A stretch of DNA of 64,000 nt, from positions 125,739,657 to 125,803,656 of the forward strand of contig NC_083345.1 of NCBI RefSeq assembly GCF_019175385.1, given 5' to 3'. A program made the position numbers and the translations under genes. Shown piece by piece: positions 11,401 to 21,258 of the stretch. Position 1 is the first letter of the stretch, and every line of letters begins with the position of its first letter. This stretch comes from Lycium barbarum (taxonomy: Eukaryota > Streptophyta > Magnoliopsida > Solanales > Solanaceae). The notes beneath the pieces are model-generated. The model made no database searches. It was not told where the DNA came from and worked only from the letters and a program-made list of their open reading frames with translations.

Positions 11401-14090
11401 GACCTCTAAAAAACTTGTGTAATTGTCTTCAATGTCCTGTTGAATCTGCTTGGTGGAGCTCCAATAGATTGTCAGCCGCTTATATCTATTAGCTCAAATG
11501 TGGTTATTTATAAGAAATCTTGAGGGATGGAATCCAAGTACCAGCAAGCTTTGACAAATAATCGTTCACGCATAGAAAGTGATCACCATGGGCTCTCCAG
11601 TATTGAATGGCCAAACGTTTCAGTAGCAAGAATTTCATAGGAAATCTTCCCTCAAATACGTCCCATTCCTTGCCTTTAAACACATACTAATTTAAGAGCC
11701 TCCAGTTTGGACACTTACCAATAGTGCTCAAATCCTTCCGGTGTAAAGAAACTCTGTTAAAAGCATAAGTATTATTTTTTTTGTGAAAAAAACATTAGCA
11801 GGAGGAGGGAACAAAGGGGGTGGACGAAGGTGGAATCCAGATGAAAGATCACGGAAGAGGTTGTTCATGTTACAACTTCTACAATCTTCTTCGATACCAC
11901 ATATATGAAACTTCGATACCTTGGGAAATAGTCTAAAGGCGGAAGAAGTACAATATAATGGATTCCAGCTAGATAGACATAGCAAAATTTTCAGAACCAA
12001 AGTCCTCTCTCTTGGCTTGAAACGTACTCCTAGCTACTCGTGCCTGAGGATTAATTGAAGTAAAAAACTTGTGGCGTTTTTCTCGCTGTGATTCATACCT
12101 TAAGTGAGAAGCAAGAAACAAAAGGGTAAAAAGTGAAAGAGAAACCTAAAGAACATCAAGGAAGGATCAAGATTTCGCTAGCTTTACACCAAACTCATTC
12201 AAAAAGCCAATATTAAAATCAGACATAATTCTCACGAAGTATTCCAAAAAAAAAAAAAAAAAGTTAAGCTATTGACCTTGTCGAAGCTCAATGTGTTCAA
12301 TCTCACAAGAGAACAGGAAAAACTATTGGAGTTTTCGTTTTCCTTCCATAATTGTACATTACTTATGTACTATTCGTTTGTGCACAGTAATACATAACGT
12401 TAAAATGTTAAAGAATACAAAAATCAAGAAGATTAACATTTTTTCAATTTGCAAGAAATAAGCAAAAAGTTCAAATGAAGCATGCACATAAACAATTGAA
12501 AACCAGGAAGGCAGAGGATATGAATATACATACCTTTACAAATGAGAATACTGTAAAAGAAGAACGATTCACCTAAGGGCAGAGTTGCAGCAATGAAACT
12601 GCAGTACATGGCCTGAAACATTTAAAAATATAAAATAATAGTAATAAGTATGATAATAATAAACCAAAGAGGAAAAATATAGGCAAAAAAATCTTAAACC
12701 TTTATATGGTGATTATGGCTTTTTTGAGACATTATATTAATATAAAGCCAGGACATAGACACAGTGATGTATATGACAAGCATTACCATTTTGTCTTTGT
12801 GTCATTTTTTGCCTTTTTCCTGTTTGCAAAATTATTTTAAAAAATGTTCTAATAAAAAATGATATTTCAGCAGTCGCCTCTTTAATATTGTGGGTTTACT
12901 CTCTCCATTGATAGTTTGATACTCTCCTTATTTGTGTGTGTGTTTTGAAGAATTATTTCTTCTTTTCTTTTTTTGTAGAATTTGTACTATGAGTGATGGA
13001 ATGCTGAAATAGCAGACAACAAACTTTTGTGAATTTTGCAGATAATTGTGACTGTGGTTAGTAATGAAGGGAAAACAGGAGGGAGATTAGATAAAATGCC
13101 GTAGATCTTAAGGAGTAAAATATTACATATAAGGTGAATTCCACACATTGATAATACCAAATTAAACACTGAATACAGATACACATGAAAGAGGAAAACA
13201 AACACCAAGAGAACATGAAGTTTTATACCTTTGGATATTCAGAGAAGGTAAGCTTTTATTTTCTGCTCTTTTAATTTTCTGTTCTTTTGAGTTTTTGGGT
13301 TGAAATAGCGTCGTTGGCAGGTTTTTTTGGAGAGAAAGCAACAGTTAAAGTTTGCCTTGTTTTTATCTCGCAGTAGCCGAAGGGACGCTTAAGTCGAATC
13401 AACGTGAAGGTAAACGAAAAGTAGGAAGAAAACCTAGGAATACAGACGTGTCTTTTCTGCTCTTTTATTATTTTAATGAAAAAATCAGGAATAAATAAGG
13501 TAAAAAGGCAAAATTTTGAGGAAAAAGATAAATGAAAACCCTACATTTGTGTTGCGCCACGTCAGCGGGCCTATGACCTGCTTTTATATATATATGATAT
13601 ATGATTAAGAAGTATCGCCTACAGGTGGTTTTAAAAGATAATCGTTGATAACTGTGTACAAAAGTGCGACTAGTAATTTAAAAACGAGGAAAGTTATTTG
13701 ATAAAAGTATATAATTAATTGTATAAGAATTCTTTATACTATCACTGCCTATGAGTAAATAAGACATACCTAGAATTTCTTTTAGCTATATAGGGACGCC
13801 CATCCTTTAAATTATCTTAAGAATCAATAAATGAAGAAATATGGAAAAAACTTACTTACAACGGTGAAAGAAACAAGATGAGTGCAATTATACCCCCTGA
13901 AAATAAACATATATATATATCAAGATTCATGTCACCATGAATATAATATAGTGATTTTTTATTTTTTTTACAAGTACGTGTAATTTTGTGTTTTTGAAGG
14001 GGGAGGAGGTGACTCCAAGAAAATTAAGAAATGAGAGAACTAACCAAAAATACCAACAGCAAAACGAGCATTATCTCTATCAAGAACCAT
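8423..14090 (-). CDS. SWEET sugar transporter, complete, five exons
   Basis: SWEETs are seven-helix sugar uniporters built from two MtN3/saliva triple-helix bundles. Assembled on the minus strand: exon 1 14045-14090 (ATG at 14088-14090), exon 2 13860-13896, exon 3 9062-9443, exon 4 8616-8735, exon 5 8423-8539 (TAG at 8423-8425). All introns are GT..AG and all phases join, giving 233 residues, the normal family length. Landmarks in order: [109 protein letters not shown]. The HKKRSTIVG and [13 protein letters not shown] context suggests clade II; the exact ortholog is not claimed. Two exons usually separate are fused in exon 3. Intron 2 (9444-13859) carries a SINE and a Helitron, and intron 3 a hAT MITE. 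No lesion was found. Confidence 0.93.
8803..9006. mobile_element. hAT MITE in SWEET intron 3
   Basis: The left end CAGAGGCGGGAGCTAGG and right end CGGCTCCGCCACTG are the typical hAT CAG.GGCGGAGC terminal repeats. Flanking octamers TATATATG and CATCTATG agree at six of eight positions, fitting an aged 8-bp target duplication. There is no coding capacity. Confidence 0.7.
9505..9690 (+). mobile_element. tRNA-derived SINE
   Basis: An RNA polymerase III B-box-like motif (GTTCAAGTCC, about 9554) is followed by a body with TGTAATGGGCCTTATATG, GATTAGTTGGGGCCTCAATG and GTACCAGACACCG. This matches the layout of nightshade SINE families as I recall them. It sits in SWEET intron 2, next to exon 3. Confidence 0.65.
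9724..9830 (+). repeat. SINE/retroposon 3' fragment
   Basis: After a CAACAACAACAA run comes CAAGTCGGGATCGACTATAT, a block seen at the tail of plant short retroposons (usually ...AAGTTGGGGTCGGCTATATG). It is truncated and lies between the SINE and the Helitron in SWEET intron 2. Confidence 0.4.
9900..13597 (-). mobile_element. non-autonomous Helitron in SWEET intron 2
   Basis: Read on the minus strand, the 5' end is A|TCATATATATATAAAAGCAG near 13597. The 3' end has the hairpin CCGCGCGAAGCGCGG followed by CTCTTTAC and CTAG at 9903-9900, then host T. TC start, GC-rich hairpin a few bases before CTRR, and insertion between A and T are the Helitron hallmarks. It is about 3.7 kb and encodes no Rep/helicase. 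Several exon-like pieces with donor-like ends (for example at 12535) may be captured gene fragments, but I do not recognise them. The exact TC could alternatively be at 13604. Confidence 0.8.
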
Positions 14091-14168
14091 AGCTATGAAG
14101 AAAAAGAGAGAAGCAAATGCTAGAGAAAGAAAATGATGAAATGGAAAGTGACAAATTTAAAAAGGATT

Positions 14169-14172
<4 letters not shown>

Positions 14173-14254
<82 letters not shown>
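14173..14254. repeat. (AT)n microsatellite upstream of SWEET
   Basis: An uninterrupted run of about 41 AT dinucleotides starts some 80 bp upstream of the SWEET start codon, so in its probable core promoter or 5' UTR. It is likely hypervariable in length. Confidence 0.95.
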
Positions 14255-14256
<2 letters not shown>

Positions 14257-14774
14257 TAAAGAATTTTTATGCAAAACATATTATTTAATATGTAATAATA
14301 GGTTATCTACCAGATTTTTACATACATTCATTATGGGCGGTCATCTATAAGCACTGATGGATCCGATATTTTACTATAAGAATTCAAATTAAAATATAAA
14401 AGAAGTAAACACACGGAAAAAATCAAGTGGATTCAATAGATAGTATATATACATTAAAAACATTGGTCTATATATCTAAATAATTTAGTTTTACGATCGG
14501 AGACGTACGTGTCAATGAACTCCTCTTGAACAAAGATAGCTCTGCTTCAACTTAAATGAAGTATCTTTTAAGTAACATAATAATGGGAAAACCTTTTAAC
14601 GTTATATAAACTTTATTAGGAAAGAGGTGTGGAAAGGACGAGGTGCAGTTTGGATTTTTCTAAATCAAAACTTGAAACGTATTGAAAAGAGAAGAACAAA
14701 AGTAAAAGCTAAGGAAGAGGAAGAAAAAGAAAATGATATCTATAACATGCAATCTGCTTATATATTCCAAAGAC
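14255..14774. other. SWEET upstream region
   Basis: AT-rich sequence between the microsatellite and the 14-3-3-like relic. It presumably contains SWEET regulatory sequence, but no specific element stands out. Confidence 0.4.
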
Positions 14775-15030
14775 GCCGGCTGATGCACTCGCTCGTTTTG
14801 AGACCGCTAAGGGTCATGCTGCTGTGCTTGCTCTAGATCATCCAGCTCGATTGGGGCTCACACTTGCCTTATCTTCACACTATCACACGTCATTGCAGTT
14901 GGACGATGCCATTACCACTGCTCGTGAGGCCCTTGATGCTGTTGTTAAAGCTGAGCTTTCGGCATGGAGCGTAGGGGTGTATGGGTTGCTTCGGGACAAA
15001 CATCAATTATGGCAAGTGGAGCAAGAGTGA
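14775..15030 (+). pseudogene. 14-3-3-like gene fragment, diverged
   Basis: The frame ending at the TGA near 15030 contains DHPARLGLTLALSSHY, then AREALDAVV, and LLRDKHQLW. In 14-3-3 proteins the equivalents are HPIRLGLALNFSVFYY, AKQAFDEAI and LLRDNLTLW, in the same order. These correspond to the C-terminal helices that line the phosphopeptide groove. Only about a third of a normal 14-3-3 is present, without N-terminal helices or visible flanking exons, and many conserved groove residues differ. Base composition is distinctly more GC-rich than the flanks. Most likely a truncated retro-copy or relic of a divergent 14-3-3-like gene. Confidence 0.5.
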
Positions 15031-15056
15031 CAGGGGGACGGCATGTGATGACTAGC

Positions 15057-15254
15057 GTTTTAACATAGACAATTTGTCTAAAGTATATTACCTAATTTTG
15101 GTGGCATCTATAAACTGGCATTACATAAACTGACGTAGAGTAAGCGTATTGACTGAAATTTGACAAATCACTGTTGTTACTTTGCAGAGTGTTTTAACAT
15201 AGACAATTTGTCTAAAGTATATTACCTAATTTGTGGCATCTATAAATTGGCGCT
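15057..15254 (+). repeat. short direct repeat pair, about 64 bp
   Basis: The block beginning GTTTTAACATAGACAATTTG occurs at 15057 and again at about 15190, ending CATCTATAAA(C/T)TGGC both times. The second copy differs by a short deletion. No function assigned. Confidence 0.8.
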
Positions 15255-15284
15255 GGCCTTTTGATTAAAAAAAAAAAAAGTATT

Positions 15285-15455
15285 CTGGGGTCGATTTGGG
15301 ATAAGTATCAGCCTAATCTTCAGGTGGACGGAAATGAAATGAGCTAAATTGGACTAGTAAATGAACGGATCATTAAGCGGGCTATATTTCTATTGGCTAA
15401 TTTTGCCACCCCTATGAAAGATAAAAAGTTGGAAAAGAAAGAAGTGAGAGAATTT
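15285..15455 (+). repeat. dispersed repeat, copy 1
   Basis: GGGGTCGATTTGGGATAA through TTCTATTGGCTAAT and the following AAAAAGTTGGAAAAGAAA recurs at about 19598-19770 in the same orientation with moderate divergence. The CACCCCTATGA(A)G(A)T motif near the end suggests the edge of a mobile element, but its termini are not resolved. Confidence 0.7.
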
Positions 15456-15807
15456 TATTCACATTAACTTAGTTTTAAAGAAGGAAGGTGAAGGAGACTA
15501 AAAGAGCTGAAACAAGTTTCTTCTTGTCCTTTTTTCTTTTTCTGTCTCTTTTTTCTTCCAACTAGTGAGAAATAAAAAGCTAATAACTTTTTTCACGTCA
15601 TTGTCCATTGATCCTTGCATCCTTGGTAAATATTCATCTTTTAAAATGTGAAAACGTTTAGTATAAGGGTAGATATTTGATTAATAGGAATAATTAAAAT
15701 GTGAAAACGTTTAGTATAAGGGTAGATATTTGATTAATAGGAATAATTAAAATGTGAAAACGTTTAGGATAAGGGTAGATGTGAAAACTTTTAAAGAGTG
15801 ATTGAAT

Positions 15808-16130
15808 TTAAGTAAAATTAATTAGTTTTATTTGGGTGTTCCGACCCCATATCGTCAGTTCAAAAACCCGAATCCGTAAGATATCTCGATGACGGGTTTG
15901 GGTCATCAAAACTGACAATATCGAGTCGAAACACTCAAATAAAACTAACTTTACTTAATGACAACCCATAAGCTATTTCTATATTTATTTACTGGAAGTC
16001 CATTGGAGATTGTGCTATAATGTATATCTAGGCCTTGACCCCGAATACAAGAAAATATGTTGTCCTCCCCGCACTTTTGAGTGATTTGATAGTGTATGAA
16101 TTGAGTGTTGATGAAGGTAATAGTTTTTTA
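15808..16130 (-). pseudogene. internally deleted UGT fragment with foldback, unit 1
   Basis: The segment joins two distant parts of the UGT gene at 36271-38841. 15890-15990 matches the exon 2 region around 36690-36780, and 16030-16125 matches the exon 1 region around 38620-38735, with everything between them missing. The exon 2-derived piece also occurs inverted just upstream (15808-15875 against 15895-15960), for example ATCGTCAGTT against AACTGACAAT, so the stretch folds into a hairpin with arms of roughly 50-60 bp. No protein can be made from it. Confidence 0.7.
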
Positions 16131-16644
16131 TTTTTGGCCACAAAGTTCATTAATTCTTGTAAACATTAAGCTAAGAGAACAGAAATCTAAAGTCCCTTTA
16201 ATATAAAAGAAAAATTGAACTTAAAAAAATCAAGTCTAAAACACCTGTTTTGGGCAGAATCTCAGTCAAACACTTTAAACAAAAATTTAAGAAATAAGCT
16301 GCCAAACTCAGAATTTCAAAACAAACAGAATCCAGTTCTCATCGAAGAACCTGATTCAAAGCTAGGGTATTCTTGCATTTTGGATTCCACCCATTGCAAG
16401 ATGCAAGTTTCTTCTTGTCCTTTTTTCTTTTTCTGCCTCTTTTTTCTTCCAACTAGTGAGAAATAAAAAGCTAATAACTTTTTTCACGTCATTGTCCATT
16501 GATCCTTGCATCCTTGGTAAATATTCATCTTTTAAAATGTGAAAACGTTTAGGATAAGGGTAGATATTTGATTAATAGGAATAATTAAAATGTGAAAACG
16601 TTTAGGATAAGGGTAGATGTGAAAACTTTTAAAGAGTGATTGAA

Positions 16645-16968
16645 TTTAAGTAAAATTAATTAGTTTTATTTGGGTGTTCCGACCCCATATCGTCAGTTGA
16701 AAAACCCGAATCCGTAAAATATCTCGATGACGGGTTTGGGTCATCAAAATTGACAATATCGGGTCGAAACACTCAAATAAAACTAACTTTACTTAATGAC
16801 AACCCATAAGCTATTTCTATATTTATTTACTGGAAGTCCATCGGAGATTGTGCTATAATGTATATCTAGGCCTTGACCCCGAATACAAGAAAATATGTTG
16901 TCCTCCCCGCACTTTTGAGTGATTTGATAGTGTATGAATTGAGTGTTGATGAAGGTAATAGTTTTTTA
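16645..16968 (-). pseudogene. internally deleted UGT fragment with foldback, unit 2
   Basis: Second copy of the same UGT-derived segment in the tandem duplication. It differs from unit 1 by only a few substitutions (for example TCCATCGGAGATT for TCCATTGGAGATT). The foldback is conserved: 16645-16715 pairs with 16735-16800. Confidence 0.7.
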
Positions 16969-17242
16969 TTTTTGGCCACAAAGTTCATTAATTCTTGTAA
17001 ACATTAAGCTAAGAGAACAGAAATCTAAAGTCCCTTTAATAGAAAAGAAAAATTGAACTTAAAAAAATCAAGTCTAAAACACCTATTTTGGGCAGAATCT
17101 CAGTCAAACACTTTAAACAAAAATTTAAGAAATAAGCTGCCAAACTCAGAATTTCAAAACAAACAGAATCCAGATCTCATTGAAGAACCTGATTCAAAGC
17201 TAGGGTATTCTTGCATTTTGGATTCCACCCATTGCAAGATGC

Positions 17243-17756
17243 CCTAATTGTGCCGCCTTCTATGTAAATCTCTGAACCAGGTAAAGTTTTTCAGCTTTCA
17301 CTACCGTGGATATAAGAATGGCTTGATGAAGGTAATAGTGAATTAATTTATATAACTTAATTAATTCTTTGTCACAAGTGTTTCTTTTGTTTCCCTTTTA
17401 TGGTTAGAAAACTCACATGTAAGCTGATTGATGGGGTACAACGTTTTCTTCTGCACAGACATCCATGTGCATGCTTTTCAATTATTGTTGTGAGACAAAT
17501 TTTTGAATTTTTTTCATGAAATTTCTTTTATTGAAGATTGTTAAAAGTATTAAGTAACTAAAATCAATAAGCAGTTATTTTAGTCACAGTCTAAATGTTT
17601 GATTCCAACAGAAATAGAAGTAAAAAAAATCCGGAATAGGTATAACAATAAATGATGCTGTTGTACTAAAAATAAAGTTGAGTTATAAAGCTCAATCTTC
17701 CTTTTACAGATGTAAATATTACTCCGTCCGTCCCTTTTTTATGAAGGTGTTTGACC
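17243..17756. other. spacer between UGT relics
   Basis: AT-rich DNA with no gene recognised. At 17724-17745 an ACTCCGTCCGTCCCTTTTTT block resembles one terminus of a Stowaway-type MITE, whose partner end was not found. Confidence 0.4.
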
Positions 17757-18312
17757 GGCCTAGATAGACATTATAGCACAGTCTCCGATGGACTTCCAGT
17801 AAATTTTTATAGAAATAGCTTATGGTTTGTCTTTAAGTAAAGTTAGTTCTATTTGGGTATTCCAACCTGATATCGTTAGCTCCGATGACCCGAACCCGTC
17901 ACCGAGATATTTTAAAGGTGAAATTTGCAGTCATGATTTAATCATACCTTGGTGTTGTCAAAACAAGTTTTAACTCACTCTGATATTGAAGGATGTTTTT
18001 ACTCAATGTGGTTGAAACTCGATTCTGGAAGCCATTTGGTATGAATTCCATTGCTTTGTTTTCATTTGACACCGATCAATTCACTAATAAAAAATTAATC
18101 ATCGATAATTGGAGGATCGGAATGAGTTTTGTAATAAAAATTCAATCACTAAGGTTGAAATTTCAAAGAAAATCCCACATTTGATGTATGGAAAACTAAG
18201 TGATGAGTGTAGAAATGAAATGCAAAAAGTGAAGAAGACATTGTAGAATGCATCAAGCTGAAGGATCATTTGACAAAAACTTAGACAATTTCATAAGCAG
18301 AGTATGTTAATA
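17757..18312 (+). pseudogene. UGT86A-like pseudogene, C-terminal half
   Basis: On the plus strand the text follows exon 2 of the UGT gene at 36271-37160. Decayed equivalents of WVLRPDIV..SDDPNP (17830-17900), the PSPG box start (CCTTGGTGTTGTCAAAACAA, 17948), DQFTN.KL..D (about 18080-18110) and the C-terminal NEMQK (about 18212) occur in order. Frameshifts and stops break the frame, and nothing N-terminal is present. The first 160 bp are the reverse complement of the UGT pieces in the tandem duplication at 15.9 and 16.8 kb, making a large inverted repeat. Confidence 0.75.
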
Positions 18313-18839
18313 ATAAGTTGGATAACTTACAAACAATGCATGTGAGTGTTTTGCAGGATTTGTCCATTTTTCTGATTGCATGTGATAATATTTGTGTAGA
18401 GTATTTTAGACTTCTTAGAGTACTTGCTGAAATATGTTTTCAAATAGACAGGAGAAGCCTACGGATTATGTGTTGGCTACCGAGGAGTCACATACTGTTG
18501 AGGAGTTTTATGAAGTGACATTTGATTATATGAATGCCTATCAACAAGCATGATTTACGTCTAATGTTTACACCAGAAGTCTGTTTATATAGTTTGTATG
18601 GTATTTCGTACTAACTTGATAGCACAGGTTAATAAGAAAGTATTATGTAATTGCCTGGAACAAATTGTGTCTCGTGTTAACAATAATAGTGCATAAATAA
18701 AAAAGTAATCTTTCCTGTCTTTCAATTGTGTTTTTCTTTATTAGCAACGTTGTTATCTTACTACTAAGCAATCATCAACCTCAAATCAAGAAGAAAAATA
18801 ACAAAAAAAAAATAACTATGTATCTGTAGAATGAATTGG

Positions 18840-19140
18840 GCTTAATTAATCACAACAATGCACCTAAGATTGAAGCTTTTGAAAATAAACATGAGTTGAA
18901 AATTATTCTTCTTCAATAAACTCATAGATCCTTTAAGATTAATGCAGGCTCTGATACCACAGCTATGAAATAAAGAAATTAGAGAGAAAATTGAATGGAG
19001 AACGAATGATAACTCTTTGTATTGGTTTTTGGATTGATTCAAAAAAGAAGAGTACATCACTATTTCTGAGTAATTAAAGTGAATAACATAAGAACAATAT
19101 TATGTATGAAGTGATGTGGTATAATAAACAGTTTCTACAG
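18840..19140 (-). mobile_element. LTR retrotransposon remnant with primer-binding site
   Basis: On the minus strand TGTGGTATCAGAGCCTGC (about 18947-18964) is a near-perfect initiator-Met tRNA primer-binding site, preceded by an LTR-like stretch (to about 19140). It is followed by ATGAGTTTATTG and a Lys/Asn-rich start resembling Copia gag. No further gag-pol is present and the element end is not resolved. Confidence 0.5.
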
Positions 19141-19595
19141 TTAATAGCATATGTCCAGCCATTATTTCGTAAGGTTTTTGACAATGTAATTTTAAACGTT
19201 TAGTGGTTTGATGTTGCTGACAGTTTCAATAAGTTGATAATGTGATTCTTCTAAACTGTGTTTTGATTACATCGTTGTGTAGTAATTTAGAATTCAAATT
19301 GTGATGTGGCTTAGTGTAGTACAGTTTTTATGGGTTAATAATGAGTTCATGTCTTATTTTGCAAGATAATGATGATGTTTTAATATACTTTAAAGTTGTT
19401 GTAACTGAAATCTCAAATCAATTATGAAATTATTGCAGCAGACGATTCATATGAGAAGAATTCTTTTAGCTTGCATTTTATTATGGACAAGTTGTATCAA
19501 AATATTCAAGATATTGGGCCTATGTTGACCCCTCTAGTAACATATGAAAAAAAAAACAAAAAAATATCTATCGAAAGTATTTTGACAAGGTGTTC
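19141..19595. other. intergenic DNA
   Basis: AT-rich with no supported gene or repeat structure. Confidence 0.4.
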
Positions 19596-19770
19596 TATGG
19601 GGTCGATTTGGGATAAATATCAGCCGAATTTTCAGATGGACGGAAATGAAACGAGCTAAAACGGACCGATAAATGGACGGATCATTGAGCGGGTCATATT
19701 TCTATTGGCTAATACTCCACCCCTATGAATGATAAAAAGTTGGAAAAGAAACAAGTGAGAGAATTTATTT
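19596..19770 (+). repeat. dispersed repeat, copy 2
   Basis: Second copy of the 15285-15455 repeat (GGGGTCGATTTGGGATAA, TGGACGGAAATGAAA, TTCTATTGGCTAAT, CCACCCCTATGAA). The two copies are about 4.3 kb apart, on either side of the UGT relics. Confidence 0.7.
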
Positions 19771-19929
19771 CACATTAACTTGACACAATTGTACTTGACT
19801 GCATCTTTTTCCGTAATTAAGGGATTACAATTATATATTATTTTCTTTTATTGCTATATATGTAATAAAATCTGTTTCGCTTGTGATATTCAAAAATTCC
19901 TCTAGTTTCTATATTTAACTCTTAATAAT

Positions 19930-20180
19930 TGAGGGTCCTTTGAACTTTTGTCCCTATTTTGTGCTGATCTTTGTTATTTGTCCTCATAATAAATAATTTT
20001 TTCGCAGGGCATAAATTTATATTTTCACATCATAATATCTCATAAGTTATGCCCCACACAACTTTTCCCCTTAAAAAAAATTATGTCCCAGTAAGCATAA
20101 ATTTGATTGCTAAAGGGTAAAAATTAAAGAGCAACCCATGTAAAGGGCAAAAATTAAAGACCAGTCCATTTGAAAGGCAA
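19930..20180. mobile_element. degenerate MITE with inverted ends
   Basis: The left part (TTTTGTCCCTATTTTGTGCT, GATCTTTGTTATTTGTCC) is partly mirrored on the right by GGGTAAAAATTAAAGAGCAA and GGGCAAAAATTAAAGACCAG, as in nightshade MITEs with nested terminal repeats. Target duplication not identified. Confidence 0.4.
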
Positions 20181-21258
20181 TTTCTTCAATAATTGATACT
20201 ACTTGATAGACGATGTAAAAATCTCCTTATACTTTTATTCACGTGGGTCGTTGGGAGTATGCCTTGGCCGTTAACAGATTTGGGAGGCCATTATTAGAAT
20301 AATATTCGAGGTGGTAGGCAAATCCTAGGTTCATTTTGATCGCTTGCTTATTAATTCGCTTTAAATAAATGATCCTATTTTTTGGGCACGAAGTACCTAT
20401 GTATTATCTTAAGTGTCAAAACAAAAATTATTCTCGCGCGAATATCCCGAGGTATTTTGTAAAAGGAGGCTGTTCGTGGAAGACCCCGAGATGTCAGGGA
20501 CAACTTAACCTCTGTTAGAATAAATTAGTATAGTTTTACTTTTCTCTCATTTCCTTTTAGATTGGGTTTAATAATTTGGACATTGTTTCGTTCATTAGTA
20601 TAATACACTAAATTTGTTTGCAAATTCAATTACTTTTAGATACAAAATTTAGCTTCGCTAAAAAATTGGGGACAGAATTTAAAGAGTCCTCGAAAAGGGC
20701 TATATCATGCAAATATTGGGAGGTTTGCACAAATAGGATCATTTGAGGCACTATTTAAATTTTAAAGGTGGTGTAATTGTAATTTTCTTTGCTAAAAAGA
20801 ATCTAACAGTGGTATAGTCTTTAATTACAGTTTAAAATAGTTTAACTTCTGATTATTGATGGTGTAAAAAGTATTTATACAATCAGATCACTTTGTAAGC
20901 AAATCAATATGATATGCACCAATTGGTAACATGAATAAATGTGTAAAATTTGAAAAGAAGAAAAGGATTTTTTTCATATTTCAGTATGTCTTTATATTCC
21001 ATGAGAAAGAGTGCTTATATAAGTGAATCATAACTGATTACAGAAAGACAAATAATTACAATAAAAGAAAATATTTTATTCCTATAATTACGCTGGAAAA
21101 AGAAAAATAAAGTGTCCAACAATCATGCTAGTTTATTAATACAATCAACAAAATGTTAGCTAACCTTATATAATAAGTTAAACTATTAATATAAATTAGC
21201 TTCAAGTTTTGATCTTCTTTTTTGCCCTGTAAAGTGAATACCTCCTACATATTTTATA
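20181..21258. other. intergenic DNA
   Basis: AT-rich with no recognisable gene. A moderately GC-rich patch at 20240-20500 (around GTGGGTCGTTGGGAGTATGC) is not assignable. Confidence 0.4.

Larger units (their letters stand above)
15514..17242 (+). repeat. tandem duplication, 891-bp and 838-bp units
   Basis: Unit 1 (15514-16404) and unit 2 (16405-17242) both begin AAGTTTCTTCTTGTCC and end ATTGCAAGATGC. They are near identical. The 53-bp length difference comes from an internal short tandem repeat (TGTGAAAACGTTTAG(T/G)ATAAG, three copies in unit 1, two in unit 2). Each unit contains a UGT-derived segment and the same 62-64-codon open frame after it (16215 and 17053), which has no recognisable product. 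The high identity implies a recent duplication. Confidence 0.95.

Noticed and set aside
14117..14350. Open frame with a Tyr-Ile repeat
   Set aside because: Encoded by the AT microsatellite upstream of SWEET.
15514..17242. CRISPR-like or satellite array
   Set aside because: Only two long units with UGT content; no short regular repeat-spacer structure, and the host is a eukaryote.
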